Below the pieces are notes generated by a model that did no database searches, was not told the DNA's origin, and saw only the letters and a program-made list of their open reading frames with translations. A stretch of 64,000 bases of DNA from Homalodisca vitripennis. Lineage: Eukaryota > Arthropoda > Insecta > Hemiptera > Cicadellidae. Shown piece after piece: positions 47,481 through 60,070 of the stretch. The stretch lies in NCBI RefSeq assembly GCF_021130785.1, contig NW_025776804.1:95310-159309 (forward strand), given 5' to 3'. A program made the position numbers and the translations under genes. Every line of letters begins with the position of its first letter. Positions within the stretch are counted from its first letter, which is position 1.

Positions 47481-49279
47481 ATTGGAAGGCTAAAGAGGCA
47501 AGAATTTCAGATAATTCGGTATTAATTAGTTTTAACCTACTGATCTAGGTATCATGGCTCTCATAGGTTTGCAGCTTTCTGTATTCGTGAGTTTTGACAT
47601 CATATCTTTACCCACAAGCCAGTCGTTTTAAAATCTGAGTAATTTACAAATATGAAGGCACCAGTGGCTAGAATATCTTACAGAATAAATATAATATTAG
47701 ACATTAGTAGTAATTGTTAGAAATAAATTTGTCCAAGAAGTTGAGAATTCTAGTTAAGGTAAAATGTCAGAGGCTAAGATAGTCACAAAGGTTTAGAATG
47801 CTTGCAAAGGGAATGCAATTCCTAAACTAAAGATGTTCGATTTTACAGTGAGTAGGGTATTCCACAATCCAGATGGTGCTAAGTATGGAGTCTTCAAAAA
47901 ACATGGAAACGGACCGAATGTAAATGCCAATTGGCCCAGGAGCTTTAGTTAAATTTTGCAGAAATGTACCTAATCGATGATTAGGTACATTATCATATCG
48001 ATGATACTCACATAGTATATACGTGTTGATAATAAACTTATTTTAATCCAATGAATATTGAGTCATTTTGTCTTGGCTTTGCGGCATTCGCTTCACTGGC
48101 TGACGGTCTAATATTCACTTCATCTTCGAGAATTTATACGATATCTACTCAATAGTTATTATTACTTCATCTTAAATCTTGTAAGTGAAGATTTAAGATG
48201 AAGAAAAATCTTAAAAAGATTCCTGTCAAATTTACTTTAACACCCTCAACACAAGACCGTTACTGAGTATCCTCGTGTAAAAGCGCATCACGTGACAAAG
48301 TGGTGGCGGAGTGGGGTTGGTAAATACCACGGTAAACTAGTACTTCGTTATCACTGTGTCACTGGTTAAACTTGAGGTTTTAAAATAGACTAACTTTATC
48401 CAGTTTTATTTCTAAACTTGTTAATTATGTAAATTTCGACTTAGTATAACATTATATCAACGAATTAATTATTCAGTCATACCACAGGAGCTAATTTTCA
48501 TTGTACACATGATCAAAGTGATTTTCTTTGAAGTTCATGGTAAAATTTCCTGTAATGAAGAGATAAAACATTATCTTCATTAGTTCTGATAGAGGTCAAA
48601 ATGAGGAGGTTATCAAAAGGGTTTAAAACATGAAATTATTTATTGTAACAACACATTAGCTTAACACTTTTAAAATAAACCTTTAGATACGAAAATGTTT
48701 TATCGGCAACAGCTAACCATAGTCAATGCGAGTAAAATGGGGAACACACCGTAAATTCCTCATTAGAAGTCACAGTTATTAGTTATATACCAGTCACACT
48801 AAAACGTACCGTTCCATACACGTAGAGGTGTATATTCTAAGCTTTAGAACTAATACCCTTTTGATGATTTTATTCCTATAGTTTAATATGCAAGATACAA
48901 CATTATGAAGACTTTTTTTTAAAGCAATGACAGTAGAATAAATTATAACCCACATAACATAGGTATCGTTTACTAATACTATACGAATATTCTTGGGGAT
49001 AAGAGAGAATTTGGTTAGTTTACCATTAGAAAAATACAAACTTCTTAATGAATGGAGTACCACTAGTACTTGTATTTAAGCAATTCCAATTTATTATATA
49101 GGGAATAAGACCTGAGTATATAAAAAAACAATATTTTCATTCCAATTTCTTATATAAACAGCACATAAAACATTTCCAAGCTATTTTATTCTTCATAATT
49201 TCTTAAATGGTCTACAGCCTACTGCATTTTTAAAAAGCTGCACCTTTTGAGACGTGTAAGAATTTTTAAATTAAAAAAA
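47481..49279. other. Spacer, nothing recognised apart from a hairpin
   Basis: AT-rich with no coding signal. A short perfect hairpin is listed separately. Confidence 0.4.
48165..48203. repeat. Perfect 16-bp-stem hairpin
   Basis: CTTCATCTTAAATCTT (48165-48180) and AAGATTTAAGATGAAG (48188-48203) are exact inverted complements with a 7-base loop. There is no U-rich tail or adjacent gene to suggest a terminator; function unknown. Confidence 0.9.
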
Positions 49280-51490
49280 ATGAGGTCATTAGTAGCGATT
49301 TCATTTTGTTCCTGCAATTTGTTATTCCCAAAGTGTCTCTTAACGTTTCGACTAGAAGTTTAGCTCAACCTCTCTACGAGGGACTTGGTAACACATGTTG
49401 TTTGTTAAGTAATTTAGCAGCATTTTACATAGTAGGCCTAATCTGACATTACGTGATTCTTAACAAAATTTACAACTAAAAGAGGAGCACAGTTACGATT
49501 AATATTTACTAAATAAACTATTTAATTTTTAAGTATCTGTTTATTCTTAACTAATAGGGAAAAAATTGGGAAAAAATTTTATATTCATTAAAAAAAGAAT
49601 TTTTGAAGGCTACATAATTTTCAAATATTGTACTTTAGTTTCCGAAAGTAAATGTTTTAATAACTACAAGATATGTTACAACATTATGAAATGCAATTAT
49701 TTGTACTACGATAGAAACGAAAAGGCGAAATTTAATTTCATTCGGAATATTTGTAATGGTAACTTCAGAGCTCTGGTGATAATTTAATTAACTAATTGGT
49801 TAAATCAACAATTACAGACCATATTTCTCCTCAAATATGTATAATTTCGATATTATTTTATTAAGTGTAAACAATTAAATGTAATTAAGTTATACATTTT
49901 ATTCCTAATTCAAATAGCATTCAATAATTTCCAATTATTTTCAATACTGCACCACTATAAAATGCTTGAGTGATATCTCTCAGACGTATTTAACTAGATA
50001 TTTCCCCAAGTAATCTTTACACTTTTTATCAGATATGTATGAACGGATATTATATCATTTGGACAATATAAGTAACTTAAAATGTAAACTGATTCTTTCT
50101 ATACACTTAGAGTATTGAAAGGATTTAAAACCATAAATCTGATGTTCTTTTTTTAGCTCTCACAATATACGAAAATTATTTGTTGATCAAGATAATCTTC
50201 CTCTTTATTAAAATCCTGTTAATTTTAAACGCGTTATAACTAAATAGAAATTATCTCAATGTTTTTTACTGCGATCTTTAATCCTTAAAACTAGGATTTT
50301 AACTACTTTGGATAAGAAGAATAAATAAAAAACGTTGAATTGCAATTGCATACAGTAACTCATCCATAAGTCCGTATCTTGATACTGGCCTTCGCCAAAT
50401 TACTACTGGTGTAAATCTTCCAGGTCCAGCGTGTGAAACGACTTTGAACTTTAAATTGAGCTAAGAAAAGAGTCCAGGTCCTTATCAAGTTTTGGATAAG
50501 TAAAGCTCTTGTTTCTGATCGTTCTTCTCCATACTAGCGTGGTGTGAGTTCCAAGCCTATTGTAATCAACATTTTTTAATTTATCGGAAAAATTAAAATA
50601 CCTCTCATGTGTTGTTTCTATGGAAATTAAAACAAAACATATTTATATATACTGTTGTGTTTGTTTCACCTGTTTCTCTTCATTTTGGTTTTCCCATTCA
50701 CGTTTTTGTGTACATTGCTACACTAACATTAAACCGATCGTTGTTATCTGATCCACACTCATACATGCTATAGAGACAAACAAGTTTTGTTACTTGTCTT
50801 ACAATATCGTGTATAAAATAAATAACTATTGGTTAGGTAAAATATCTAGGGAAACTATTAGATATTTCTTGTTATTGCTAATTAGTATATCTGGTACTAA
50901 AATATCTCGATATTGTGCGGAGGGCTTTGACCATACCTGCACAGGACGTAAAGTCTTTCACCAAATACATTCTCTATATTTATTAAGAAACCACTTCCAT
51001 TGAGACAAAGTTATGAGGTATTTTTAACATACCGTCCTCAGCTAATCTTGGATTCTCAGATGTATTAATAAAAGTTTAATGATATTTAAAAAATTAAGAG
51101 GCAGTCACATATTTAACGTAGCATTTTGGAGTTATAACAAACTAGTAGCTCTCATTTTGAATGAATGAATGTGTGATTTACGTTTACAGGGAAAGTTAAG
51201 GTAAATCTAACTTCTTCTCTCAAATCTAACTCGGGAACATAATATGTAACTACAAAAATTATATGAAAATTTGGTCAGTATTCTATACTTATATTTAATG
51301 CAATGAACCTTTTACTGTTCATACCTATCAACTACAAGGAGCTTTAATGACAATATTTCTAGAGAAATGTCCCGTTTCAGATTTCAATCACTGACGCATG
51401 GTGTAGTATATGTGTGTAAAATGGTAAAATTATTCATACACTTAGATTACTTTCCGATGGTTTTCCTTGCAGCGATGAAACCTAACAATT
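49280..51490 (-). repeat. Dispersed repeat Y, copy 4 (inverted)
   Basis: Reverse complement of 20380-26990 minus the 2.8 kb transposon. It contains ATGTTGTTTGTTAAGTAATT near 49396, CTTCAGAGCTCTGGTGATAA near 49764, ACTGATTCTTTCTATACACT near 50088 (single copy), the TTTCTATGGAAATTA box near 50617 and CATTCATTCAAAATG-type sequence near 51160. The pre-integration site of the transposon is at about 51278-51290. Confidence 0.82.
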
Positions 51491-52399
51491 CGCACTGGGA
51501 AAACTGCTTTAACTAAATTAGTTCATTGTAGCTTCTGTCCATATGTTTTGTATGTCTCTCTGTCTGTATATACATATATCCGTCCAGCTGTAACTATAAC
51601 TATAGTCTCTCTGTCCTCGCCTAAAAACGAAGCGACGTACACTGCACGTATTGTCAGTATAATCGACCTTCAATTTTTTATTCACCTCTTTATTCTGTAT
51701 GTTAAGACCTTCGCACAGGCCAGTGGCCAATGGGAATATGAGTACCAATCCTTAAGAGGGAATGAGCATTTCTTGCAATGAAAAATTTTCAATGCTTGGC
51801 ATATGTTGTAATAACATAAAGATCCAGAGTAAAAAAAATTGGCTTCCAGAAGTTAAGAGCTCAGTGCGTTGCACTTGCTAGTGCACTGAGCCGCACGGCC
51901 TGGTAGCAAAAGCGTTAAAGTTGAATTTAATTTTTTTTAGTATAAAACTGTAGTCCTTAAAATGCCTTTTTATAGTTTAATAGAGGATTATAAACTTGAA
52001 CATAGCTTTTATAATTGACAATTCAGTTGAAGTTACAGTGGCCAAGTAAAATATTATAAACATTTCAAACATCTCACAAACGTTACAAAATCACTATACC
52101 TCGTTAAAATTGTCCGTAAAATCAACAGAGAGTATTAGTTAATGGTTATTTCAATAATAATATAAATAGTCAAACAGGTCAAATATCATCAAAGGTAACA
52201 CTACTCATTCATTATACGATGTATTATTTAATTTATTACGTATCTCATTTGTTTGAAACCAAAAAGCCAACATCAAAGGTCAAATTTCGGAAAATGTACA
52301 CAAGATTCAGTCGGCGTGTTTCGTAAATAATATAACGTCCGTAACTGATAGTACAGTTCAGTATATTAACATAATAACAAACTATTAAAATCACACTAC
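51491..52399. other. Spacer with a short hairpin
   Basis: GCTCAGTGC (51859-51867) and GCACTGAGC (51883-51891) form a perfect 9-bp stem in a GC-richer spot. No tRNA or SINE structure could be confirmed around it. Frames at 51518-51781 on both strands are unconvincing. Confidence 0.45.
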
Positions 52400-54170
52400 T
52401 AATTATTCCCAAATCCCGTCTTCATTTTGTTTGTCGTAAAACTAATTTTTTGAAGTAAATGATAAGAACTTTCTACATCTTTGGGAAATTTCAGTGGGAG
52501 AAACAAATTTGTTTCTAGAATATATTAGTATTAAAAGTTGTATATTTTAAAATAAATTTATCCTTATTTTTTATATTTTAATATTTATTTGACTTTTTGG
52601 TAGAGTGATATGCTGTAATAAGTGTGAAAAAAGTAATCGAAAATGTTAAGTTCAAAAAACAGAAATGTAATGGATTTCAAATGCAATCCTTACTTTCTTA
52701 CCATGTAGTTTTTGCAGAAAAAACTATACATGATATGTTACACTTTGTTAATTTCTATGTACTTTGAAATACCAACCGTAATCCAACTTTCAAGTTTATA
52801 CTTCAAATCATAATCTCCAATTTTTATATTAATTTAACTTGCAATGATAAGCCATTCAGGCCAAAAATACGAATGTATTACATTGCATGATATCTCAGGT
52901 AAAATTACATGTGTAGATGTTAAATACTGTATAAAACCATATTTTTACATAGAAACGCTTCATTGTCAATCTATGAGTTATGACTAAGCGCCATTGAAAT
53001 CGAACCCTCAGTAGGCTGTCTCACAAGTTTCTTTTCTTTGTGGCTGCTTAAATACATGATTTTTCGGGGTAGTCCTACTGAGTATGGTGTAATTCAAGTT
53101 CACGCTACTAGGTGTCCTACATTATTTGTGTATGCATTATTGACATTTAAACATTGCATATTCATGATAATGTATGACTTTTTGAAAATTTTAATATTAT
53201 CAAAGGTATACCTTGACTGGACGTTAAAATAAATCTCTTTTTCCTCATGGCAATTAAAAAGTGGATGGAACAGAATGTTTTATCACTTAACATTAAGGAA
53301 AATAAACTCACGCATATTTCCGTTATATAAAATACTTAAACGATTTAAATATTCATATTCGTAATAATCATTATTACAATGACTATGCCTATAATAAAAT
53401 TGAGAGGATGTCGCCATAAAAATATTTGGGTGTTTTGTTTGATTTCCGAATGAAATGGATAGATCATATTATTTTTAAAAAACTGCGCAATGCCGTTTTT
53501 CATAATGAAATTCTAGCTTGGTTGGGGTTGTCGCTATATACTTACATTTTAAAAGTGTAGCTATTGTTTTAAATATAGTATGAGGCTGGGATTCCGAAGG
53601 GTAGAATCCTACCCTGTGATTTATTGTTTTAAAAACTTGAATTTGAGAGATGGAAAAAAATTATTAAAGTAAATTATTATAAAAATTATTGATTCATATT
53701 AACAAACATTTTGGCAATTTTTTCTATAATCCCACATTCTCACAACGGAAGATATGCCAATAAAGTCGGAATTAAAACTTTTCAACAACACAGATCAATG
53801 GTTGCAACAAATAAATTTAATCTAGGACATATTTTATATTGTAATTAATTTACTGATTTTAGAAATTTCAAAATTAATTAACTCTTTCTCTTTTAAAGGT
53901 TTTAAGAAAGAAGACAAGAAGTAGTTGATACTTAACAGCAGTAAGGAGGCCGAGTCAATTATCTCTGTTGACTACAGAGGACATAGGCTGACTGAAAGGC
54001 AGGGCCGATTGCAGTATTGGCGGTCCCTGGAAAAATATAATCGGCCGGGCCACCTGCCAGTGTGGCGGGACTGCCTGGGCCCCGGTAAAACTCTCCGAAA
54101 ACCCCAGCCTGAGTACGGTCCTATTGACGGGACAGAACCCTATACTCTCCATAATTGACATAGAGAATAC
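52400..54170 (-). repeat. Dispersed repeat Z, copy 2 (inverted)
   Basis: Reverse complement of 18370-19600 and beyond: GGCCGGGCCACCTGCCAGTG / GAGTACGGTCCTATTGACGG block at 54045-54140, GAATGTGGGATTA (reverse) near 53728, and TACATAGAAACGCTTCATTG near 52947. The GC-rich block here is open in one frame over about 60 codons. Confidence 0.78.
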
Positions 54171-54742
54171 ATTTTCATTAAGGTTTTGTCCTTTTTTGTA
54201 TTTACTTTTAAATAGTTTTTCTAAAATATTAATAATCAACAGAATTACTTAAATCATATACATAATTTATTCTACTTTACTTTACTTAGAAGCCATTTAA
54301 GTCCATGCAGGCTCTTTTCGCTCTAAGTATCTGATTAGATAGAATACTAAAGCTGATGATGAATGCTTTATTAAATTGATTTTATTTTTAATATCTCTCT
54401 TTATTTTTATGTATGGTTTTATTCTTTGATTCTTTTATTCTTGATATAGTATTATTATTATTATTTATTAAATTGTTTCTTGTTAACTATAAGAATTATT
54501 ACATCGTGAGTTGTTATTTTTCTTTATTAGTATAAGATGTTTACTGCTCTTTGTCAATTATATATTTTGTGGAAATATAAACTATTTTTTTATTTGACTT
54601 CCGAGTAGGGTATTACGTTTTTCAGGCTATTTCTCACCGTAACCGTTAGTTGTAAGATTTATAATAGGTTTCCAGGTTCTTTGTTTATAATCCTGTGCCA
54701 AATTGCTTACTCATAGGATCTGTCACCCAACAACTACCTGTA
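54171..54742. other. AT-rich spacer, nothing recognised
   Basis: T-rich low-complexity sequence without a gene signal. Confidence 0.4.
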
Positions 54743-55230
54743 CTGCTATATTATTATTATAATTAATTACTGACGAAAAAGTCGATCCGACATGTTCCCC
54801 AAACTGTACCAAACTATACACTTACAGATTGTCACGCTACAGATTGTACAACTAGTTGTACTGCTATATCTCTATGATGATGACTGACGAAAAATTATTC
54901 CCCAAACTGTACCACATTATACACTTACAGATTGTCACGCTTTACAACTACCTGCACTGCTACATCTCTATGAAGGTTGCTTACGAAAAAGTTGATCCGT
55001 TATATTCCCCAAACTGTACCAAATTCCATACTTACAGATTGTCTCGCTTCACAACTACCTGCACTACTTCATCTCTATGATGGTTGCTGACGAAAAATTC
55101 GATCACTTATATTCCCTTAACTGTACCAAATTCCTTACTTACATATTGTCTCGCCCCACAATTACCTGCACTGCTATATCTCTATGAAGGTTGCTGACGA
55201 AAAAGTCGATCCGCTATATCCCCATAGCCA
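54743..55230. repeat. 107-bp minisatellite, about 4.5 units
   Basis: Units start at 54743, 54861, 54957, 55064 and 55171 with CTGCTATATCTCTATGA or a close variant, followed by TGACGAAAAAGTCGATCCG, a CCCCAAACTGTACCAAA block and CTTACAGATTGTC-CGC. The two best units are exactly 107 bases long; unit 1 has an extra 11 bases and unit 2 lacks 11. Confidence 0.92.
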
Positions 55231-55249
55231 TAGTGGAGTCTAATAAGAA

Positions 55250-56014
55250 AGTGAGTGATAGAACTCTACGACACGAGAAAGCTCTGGTGTAGGATTTAGT
55301 AACTATGTCATAAAATTAAAATTTATATATTTTTTTTTAATTACTCTATACTCCTTTTTTAATATTTACTTAAAGCAATGTTACACGATACAGTCGATCA
55401 CCGATATTATTATTCAGCTAGCATACACTAATTTTACTTAAATTTCAATATTTATTCCAAGATAATACGTCAGAAAGAAGGCGGTTTGATGTAAGTAAGA
55501 AAATACTTCTCTTATATAAGTATTAATTCGTCATCAAATATGTAAAAACAGGTTCAATTTCACCACGTTTCACGTTTGTATTTTATCTTATATTACAATA
55601 CAATTCTCCCTGTATTTTTTGGGTACAAAGCGGATTATAAATAACCTAAAATACAACATTTTGCAGTTTTTAAACAAAGCTATGACAACCTTAATACATC
55701 TAGAAATCAAATAAACAAAATAATTAAAACGTATTTCAATGTCGTTATTTAGTAATAGTGTTGTGACTAACTGTTCCATTGTCCTGTCACTAAAACTAGG
55801 ATTTATAAACTGCTTTTTTAGTGAGAGACCGAGGAGCAAGTGCTGTGATTTCTAAGAAAATATAAGTAACTCATCTGTAAGTTCTGGTCCTGGTCCTGGC
55901 CACAATGGATCCTGAAGGAGTTTACCGGCCGTACTCGAAATTGAACAATTTTTATATTAAACTGATCTATAGAAAAATTACTGAAAAAATTCTTGTCGTT
56001 TCTATGGATATACA

Positions 56015-56049
<35 letters not shown>

Positions 56050-56370
56050 CTGTTGAATAATTTGCAAGTTTTTTCCTTATTTTCTTTAATCTTTAATTAA
56101 TTGTGCAGGCACGTCTTTTCTTATTCCACGTCTTTTACTGAAATGCAACAAAATTCCCCTAATGTGATTATATAGTCGTACATTCTATAGTTACAAATAT
56201 TTAAAACATATTTATAAACATTTTATTTCAAAACTCAATACAGTAACTACAATAAAGTTACACCTGCAAAACATACATAGTTTGTACAAAATATATTATA
56301 AAATTTTAGTCTGCAATGTAGTGTACTTTTAAATGTACCCCAAGAATTATTTCTAATAATACATCACGAA
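55250..56370 (-). repeat. Dispersed repeat E, copy 3 (inverted)
   Basis: Reverse complement of 15551-16650 and 31960-33080: AAAGCTCTGGTG near 55281, a CAATTCTCCCTGTATTTTTT block near 55601, CTGTAAGTTCTGGTCCTGGT near 55877, GTTTCTATGGATATAC near 55998 and TTAAATGTACCCCAAGAATT near 56331. Open frames on the minus strand at 55588-56015 are not conserved. Confidence 0.82.
56020..56045. repeat. Short (TA)n tract
   Basis: Thirteen TA units next to the TTCTATGGATA box. The same position in repeat E copy 1 (about 15863-15880) also carries a TA run, so the tract is ancestral to the module. Confidence 0.85.
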
Positions 56371-56689
56371 TTTTTCAATAATAATATTATATAAACATTT
56401 GTAACAGATTGTTCCAAATTTTATTCAGAGGGATTATATTACAGTTCTGAAACAAATACAATAATTATAAAGCCTATATCATTCAGGTTCAATTTGGAAA
56501 TTGAAAACAACTTGACGTTTATATCATAAAAATATGAAATATGTTTAGTTTTTACGTTCATGCGAATGTATTCTTATAATTTGGAACTGGTGTAATCTAC
56601 CGCTCGAGCTGCTAAATATTTATAATTTTTACTTTGTTGAATATTCAAAATCTTTCAGTTGCTGTTGTGGCCAAATCTTATATAGTATG

Positions 56690-56940
56690 TGTTAGCTAAT
56701 TTGTAATGGATTAATATGGGAAAACCTTCTGCCTCAAATTCTTTGTATATTTATGGAAAATTTTAATTTGCCTAAATGTCCCGTATACAGGCATACTTAA
56801 GTTGGCCTGAGAAGCATATTTAAATAAAACACGTCTATTTCCGACCTTTATAATTAATCTATTACCTTGACCAAACATTTTTTCCAGAAGTGCCTTACCA
56901 TTCAATAGACCAGTGAAGGAAACGATTTCAATGTGTACGC
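56690..56940 (-). repeat. Dispersed repeat X, copy 3 (inverted fragment)
   Basis: In reverse it reads GGTAAGGCACTTCTGGAAAA, GTCAAGGTAATAGATTAATT, ATAGACGTGTTTTATTTAAA and ATGCTTCTC, matching 1265-1380 and 31050-31175. The three copies do not share an open frame. Confidence 0.68.
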
Positions 56941-58499
56941 CAAGGTTATTTAAAACCTAGTCTAGATGGGAGATACAAAAATAGTAGTCAAATAATAATT
57001 GTGACATCGATTGGAAAAAGAATAAAGCCAAAAAATAGAGACTACAAAATATCGAGTAATCGTCAAAATGAGAAGAAACAACGGGACACATTTGCAATAC
57101 AAGCATACAACTAAATACTACAAAACAGTGCTTGAAACCCAAATATCCAACGCTTAAAAAGTAATTAGGAAAGAAATTTACTCATCATAAATAATGTAGC
57201 ATCAAACTGTTGAAAAGATAGAAAGCTCTATTACTAAAGGATTTTAAAATAATTTTTCTATTGTATGGATACTTCGTAGAAAGATATGGACAAAAGAAAT
57301 TATACTGGATTATGCATAATAATCCTGTTATTTAGCCTGTTCCCTTTGCTGTGCTAACCATTTAAAATATTGAGAATTAATATTGTTCCGTTTTTAATCG
57401 AGTTTCCCATTTAAACTGAAATTATTGTTACTTCCTAGCTTCATAAAAATCTTGCAACGTGTTTATGAGAAATTAACACGCATACTATGTACCTTATGGA
57501 CTAAACTATTATGAGACAACGAACAATTTGAGATAAGATGATAGTAGCTAAACAATATATGTCACGTAGTAATAATATTAACCCATAAATTATATTTAAA
57601 ATATTTCATACTTCCGTGATTTGGTTGAAAAAGCTATCACTAATGGATTAAAAATTACGGAAGTGAAACTTTTTATGTAGCTGTAATGTAGCATACGAAT
57701 AAATTGTTTGAAAACTAGAGTATTACTCATTCATGTAAATTAATGCTGTTCCAACATCTTTGTGTTTTTGCAGTTAATTTAAGTTATTCTTTAATTGTAT
57801 TAAGTAACTGTACGTTTAGATAACTATCATGTTTTATGCTTTGTTTTGTAGCTAAGATCAAACTACAAGAAGTAAGTTGCAATAATAAATTTCAAAGTCA
57901 GTCTAGTTTATTACAGATAAATTCCATATATTTAAACATATTTATGTGAATTAGGAAAAACCGTTGGCGGAGCTGCATTCATACACAGACAAGTAAACTA
58001 AGCAACCAACCATAAATGAACAGTATCTAAGGAAAATTCTTTTAAAATATAAACTTTTAATCGAGTAACCTTCTATATTCTGAATAATTATGTCCATTTA
58101 ATTAGATTTATTTATACTTATATTTATTTAGGTTGTAAACTAAAATCTTAAAACTTACAATTTACACTAAATATTGCTTTATTTACAATAAGTCAACGTT
58201 TCAGTTATAAATTTATCGCAACTCTTCATTAAGGGACTTTGTAATGTCTGCCGTTTATTATGTGATTTTAAATATTTAATTGCCATAATGAACGTTTGTA
58301 ATTACCTGACTTCTAAATGAAACAAATATATTTAACCTGTTGAGGAGTAGCTGAAAGTGATTACAAAAGAGTACTGACGGTTTCAACCGTCCACCACAGG
58401 CATGTTCAAATAATCAATATTACAACAGTTTACGGTCAGTAGTGGCATTATTACTTACTATTTTGACTGGAAAACGTTCAATGTAATTATTGCTATGAT
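56941..58499. other. AT-rich spacer, nothing recognised
   Basis: No gene, repeat partner or structure could be supported. Confidence 0.4.
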
Positions 58500-58740
58500 G
58501 TGCTGGCTCCTAGCGACATTAAGTCACAGCTTTTTTATATTGTCGTACAAGGAGAATTAAAAACCGACCAAAGCGCAAATTTAACCGAAAATCTCTGAGC
58601 CTTACATCGTGTTCCTTGTTCGGTGGTTCTCCGAGGTACTGTGATTAGAGTTAATGTTGAATATAATACTGAGCAATTAAAAACATTTAAATATACTAAC
58701 ACTTTCTACCGTTGTTTCCATGGATATAAGAAATTTCTAT
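58500..58740 (-). repeat. Dispersed repeat D, copy 2 (inverted)
   Basis: In reverse, TATCCATGGAAACAACGGTA, CTCAGTATTATATTCAACAT and CACCGAACAAGGAACACGAT match 29015-29140 in the same order and spacing. The GGACCAGG box that follows in other units is not recognisable here. Confidence 0.75.
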
Positions 58741-59579
58741 GTGTACTTCTGTAGGGGACATATCAGGTGTTTCTTTAATAAGAGTCCATAAGTTATCTTA
58801 CTCAAGTTACGTTCTTTTACAATTATATACCCAACCACAAGATTTATTTGTACTTATTTTCTAGTCTAGTGGCCAAACATTTACGAGTATAAGCAATCAG
58901 CCTTGAGTTCCGTATAAAGTGATGAAATCTTTCTTTCAAAGATGAAATTGATCGTCAGCAAAAAAAAATTTTGGTGCGGGTCGTATTAAAAGATACAACG
59001 AATAAAAAAAATATCAAGCGTTATGTTATAAATGATAATTGTTCTATTAAAAACATTTAAATTCACCTGCAATACACGTAAGTGATAGTGATATCACCGT
59101 CAGCCAACGATATGGAGAGACTAAATTAGCCATTTTCAGCCAAGTATTTGTTATCGATGTTGTCAAACATTCAAATTTTTATATTTTAACAAAATTTAAC
59201 CTATGAAACTTTAAACCTGTAAATACTTTTTTGTACAATACACTAGTATACTAATATTTATGTTTTACTCCAAATTTGGCCATTAAACGTTCTCAGCGTG
59301 CCCTAGTCTGACATATGCACTCATGGTTTGGGGTTTGTATCACTTACGCAGTAATACATACCTTGCAGCAACAAAGGGAACTATGTGTTGATTGGACACT
59401 TCTGTTGTATTACTGTTGAAACTTTTTTGTGTTAATAACTCACTTTAATCCGAATAAGGGTTTTTTAGTCTCACAATTAGTTCAGTAAACTGTGTCTTAT
59501 TAACAAATTGTTAATTTAAAAAAAGATTTAATAGCCTATGTCGTATTACTAAAAGACCAAAATAGAGTGTTTTATAACC
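58741..59579. other. AT-rich spacer, nothing recognised
   Basis: No coding signal or repeat match was identified. Confidence 0.4.
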
Positions 59580-60070
59580 ACGTGGTACGTTATATTTAAT
59601 TATAAAGAAACCTCTACTATAGAAATACATTCAATTTCCAAAGATATATATCTTGTGTACTTTTACAGCACACTTTATTATTGAAATGAATATGTATTTT
59701 ATATATAACTTTGAACATGTATTAGCCAATGCATCACTTACATATGGAAGAGGTATACTTTGAATTTTAAACACCTAAGGCAGTAATCGAGGTGTAAAAC
59801 TGACGTTAAACTACTAGCGTCTTCTTCAATTCTTGGAAAATGAAGAGAGAAATTTCCATTGTAATTAGTAAACGGTTCTGTAACTTTAGAAGATGATACA
59901 ATATTACTCTGATAAATTTAAGGTAAGGTGTTTTGTGGTGTTTTCTGGAATGTCATTTTAGTCTGGTTTCCTCTCGCATACGAAACATTTTCGTATAAAT
60001 ATAACTTAATTACGAAGATGTAGTTATTTGTTATTTATGTAGTTATTAAGAAAGTGAAAAAAGTATTAAG
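59580..60070 (-). repeat. Dispersed repeat T, copy 3 (inverted)
   Basis: In reverse it carries ACTACATCTTCGTAATTAAG, the GACATTCCAGAAAAC block, CAGAGTAATATTG, TTTCCAAGAATTGAAGAAGA and TTAGGTGTTTAAAATTCAAA, in the order seen at 9320-9570 and 39735-39790. Confidence 0.72.

Noticed and set aside
51518..51781. Overlapping frames on both strands near 51.6 kb
   Set aside because: Neither resembles a known protein; they are mutual shadows in a CT/TA-rich patch.
51859..51891. GC-rich hairpin considered as a tRNA-derived SINE head
   Set aside because: No A-box/B-box pair, acceptor stem or poly-A tail could be identified around it.
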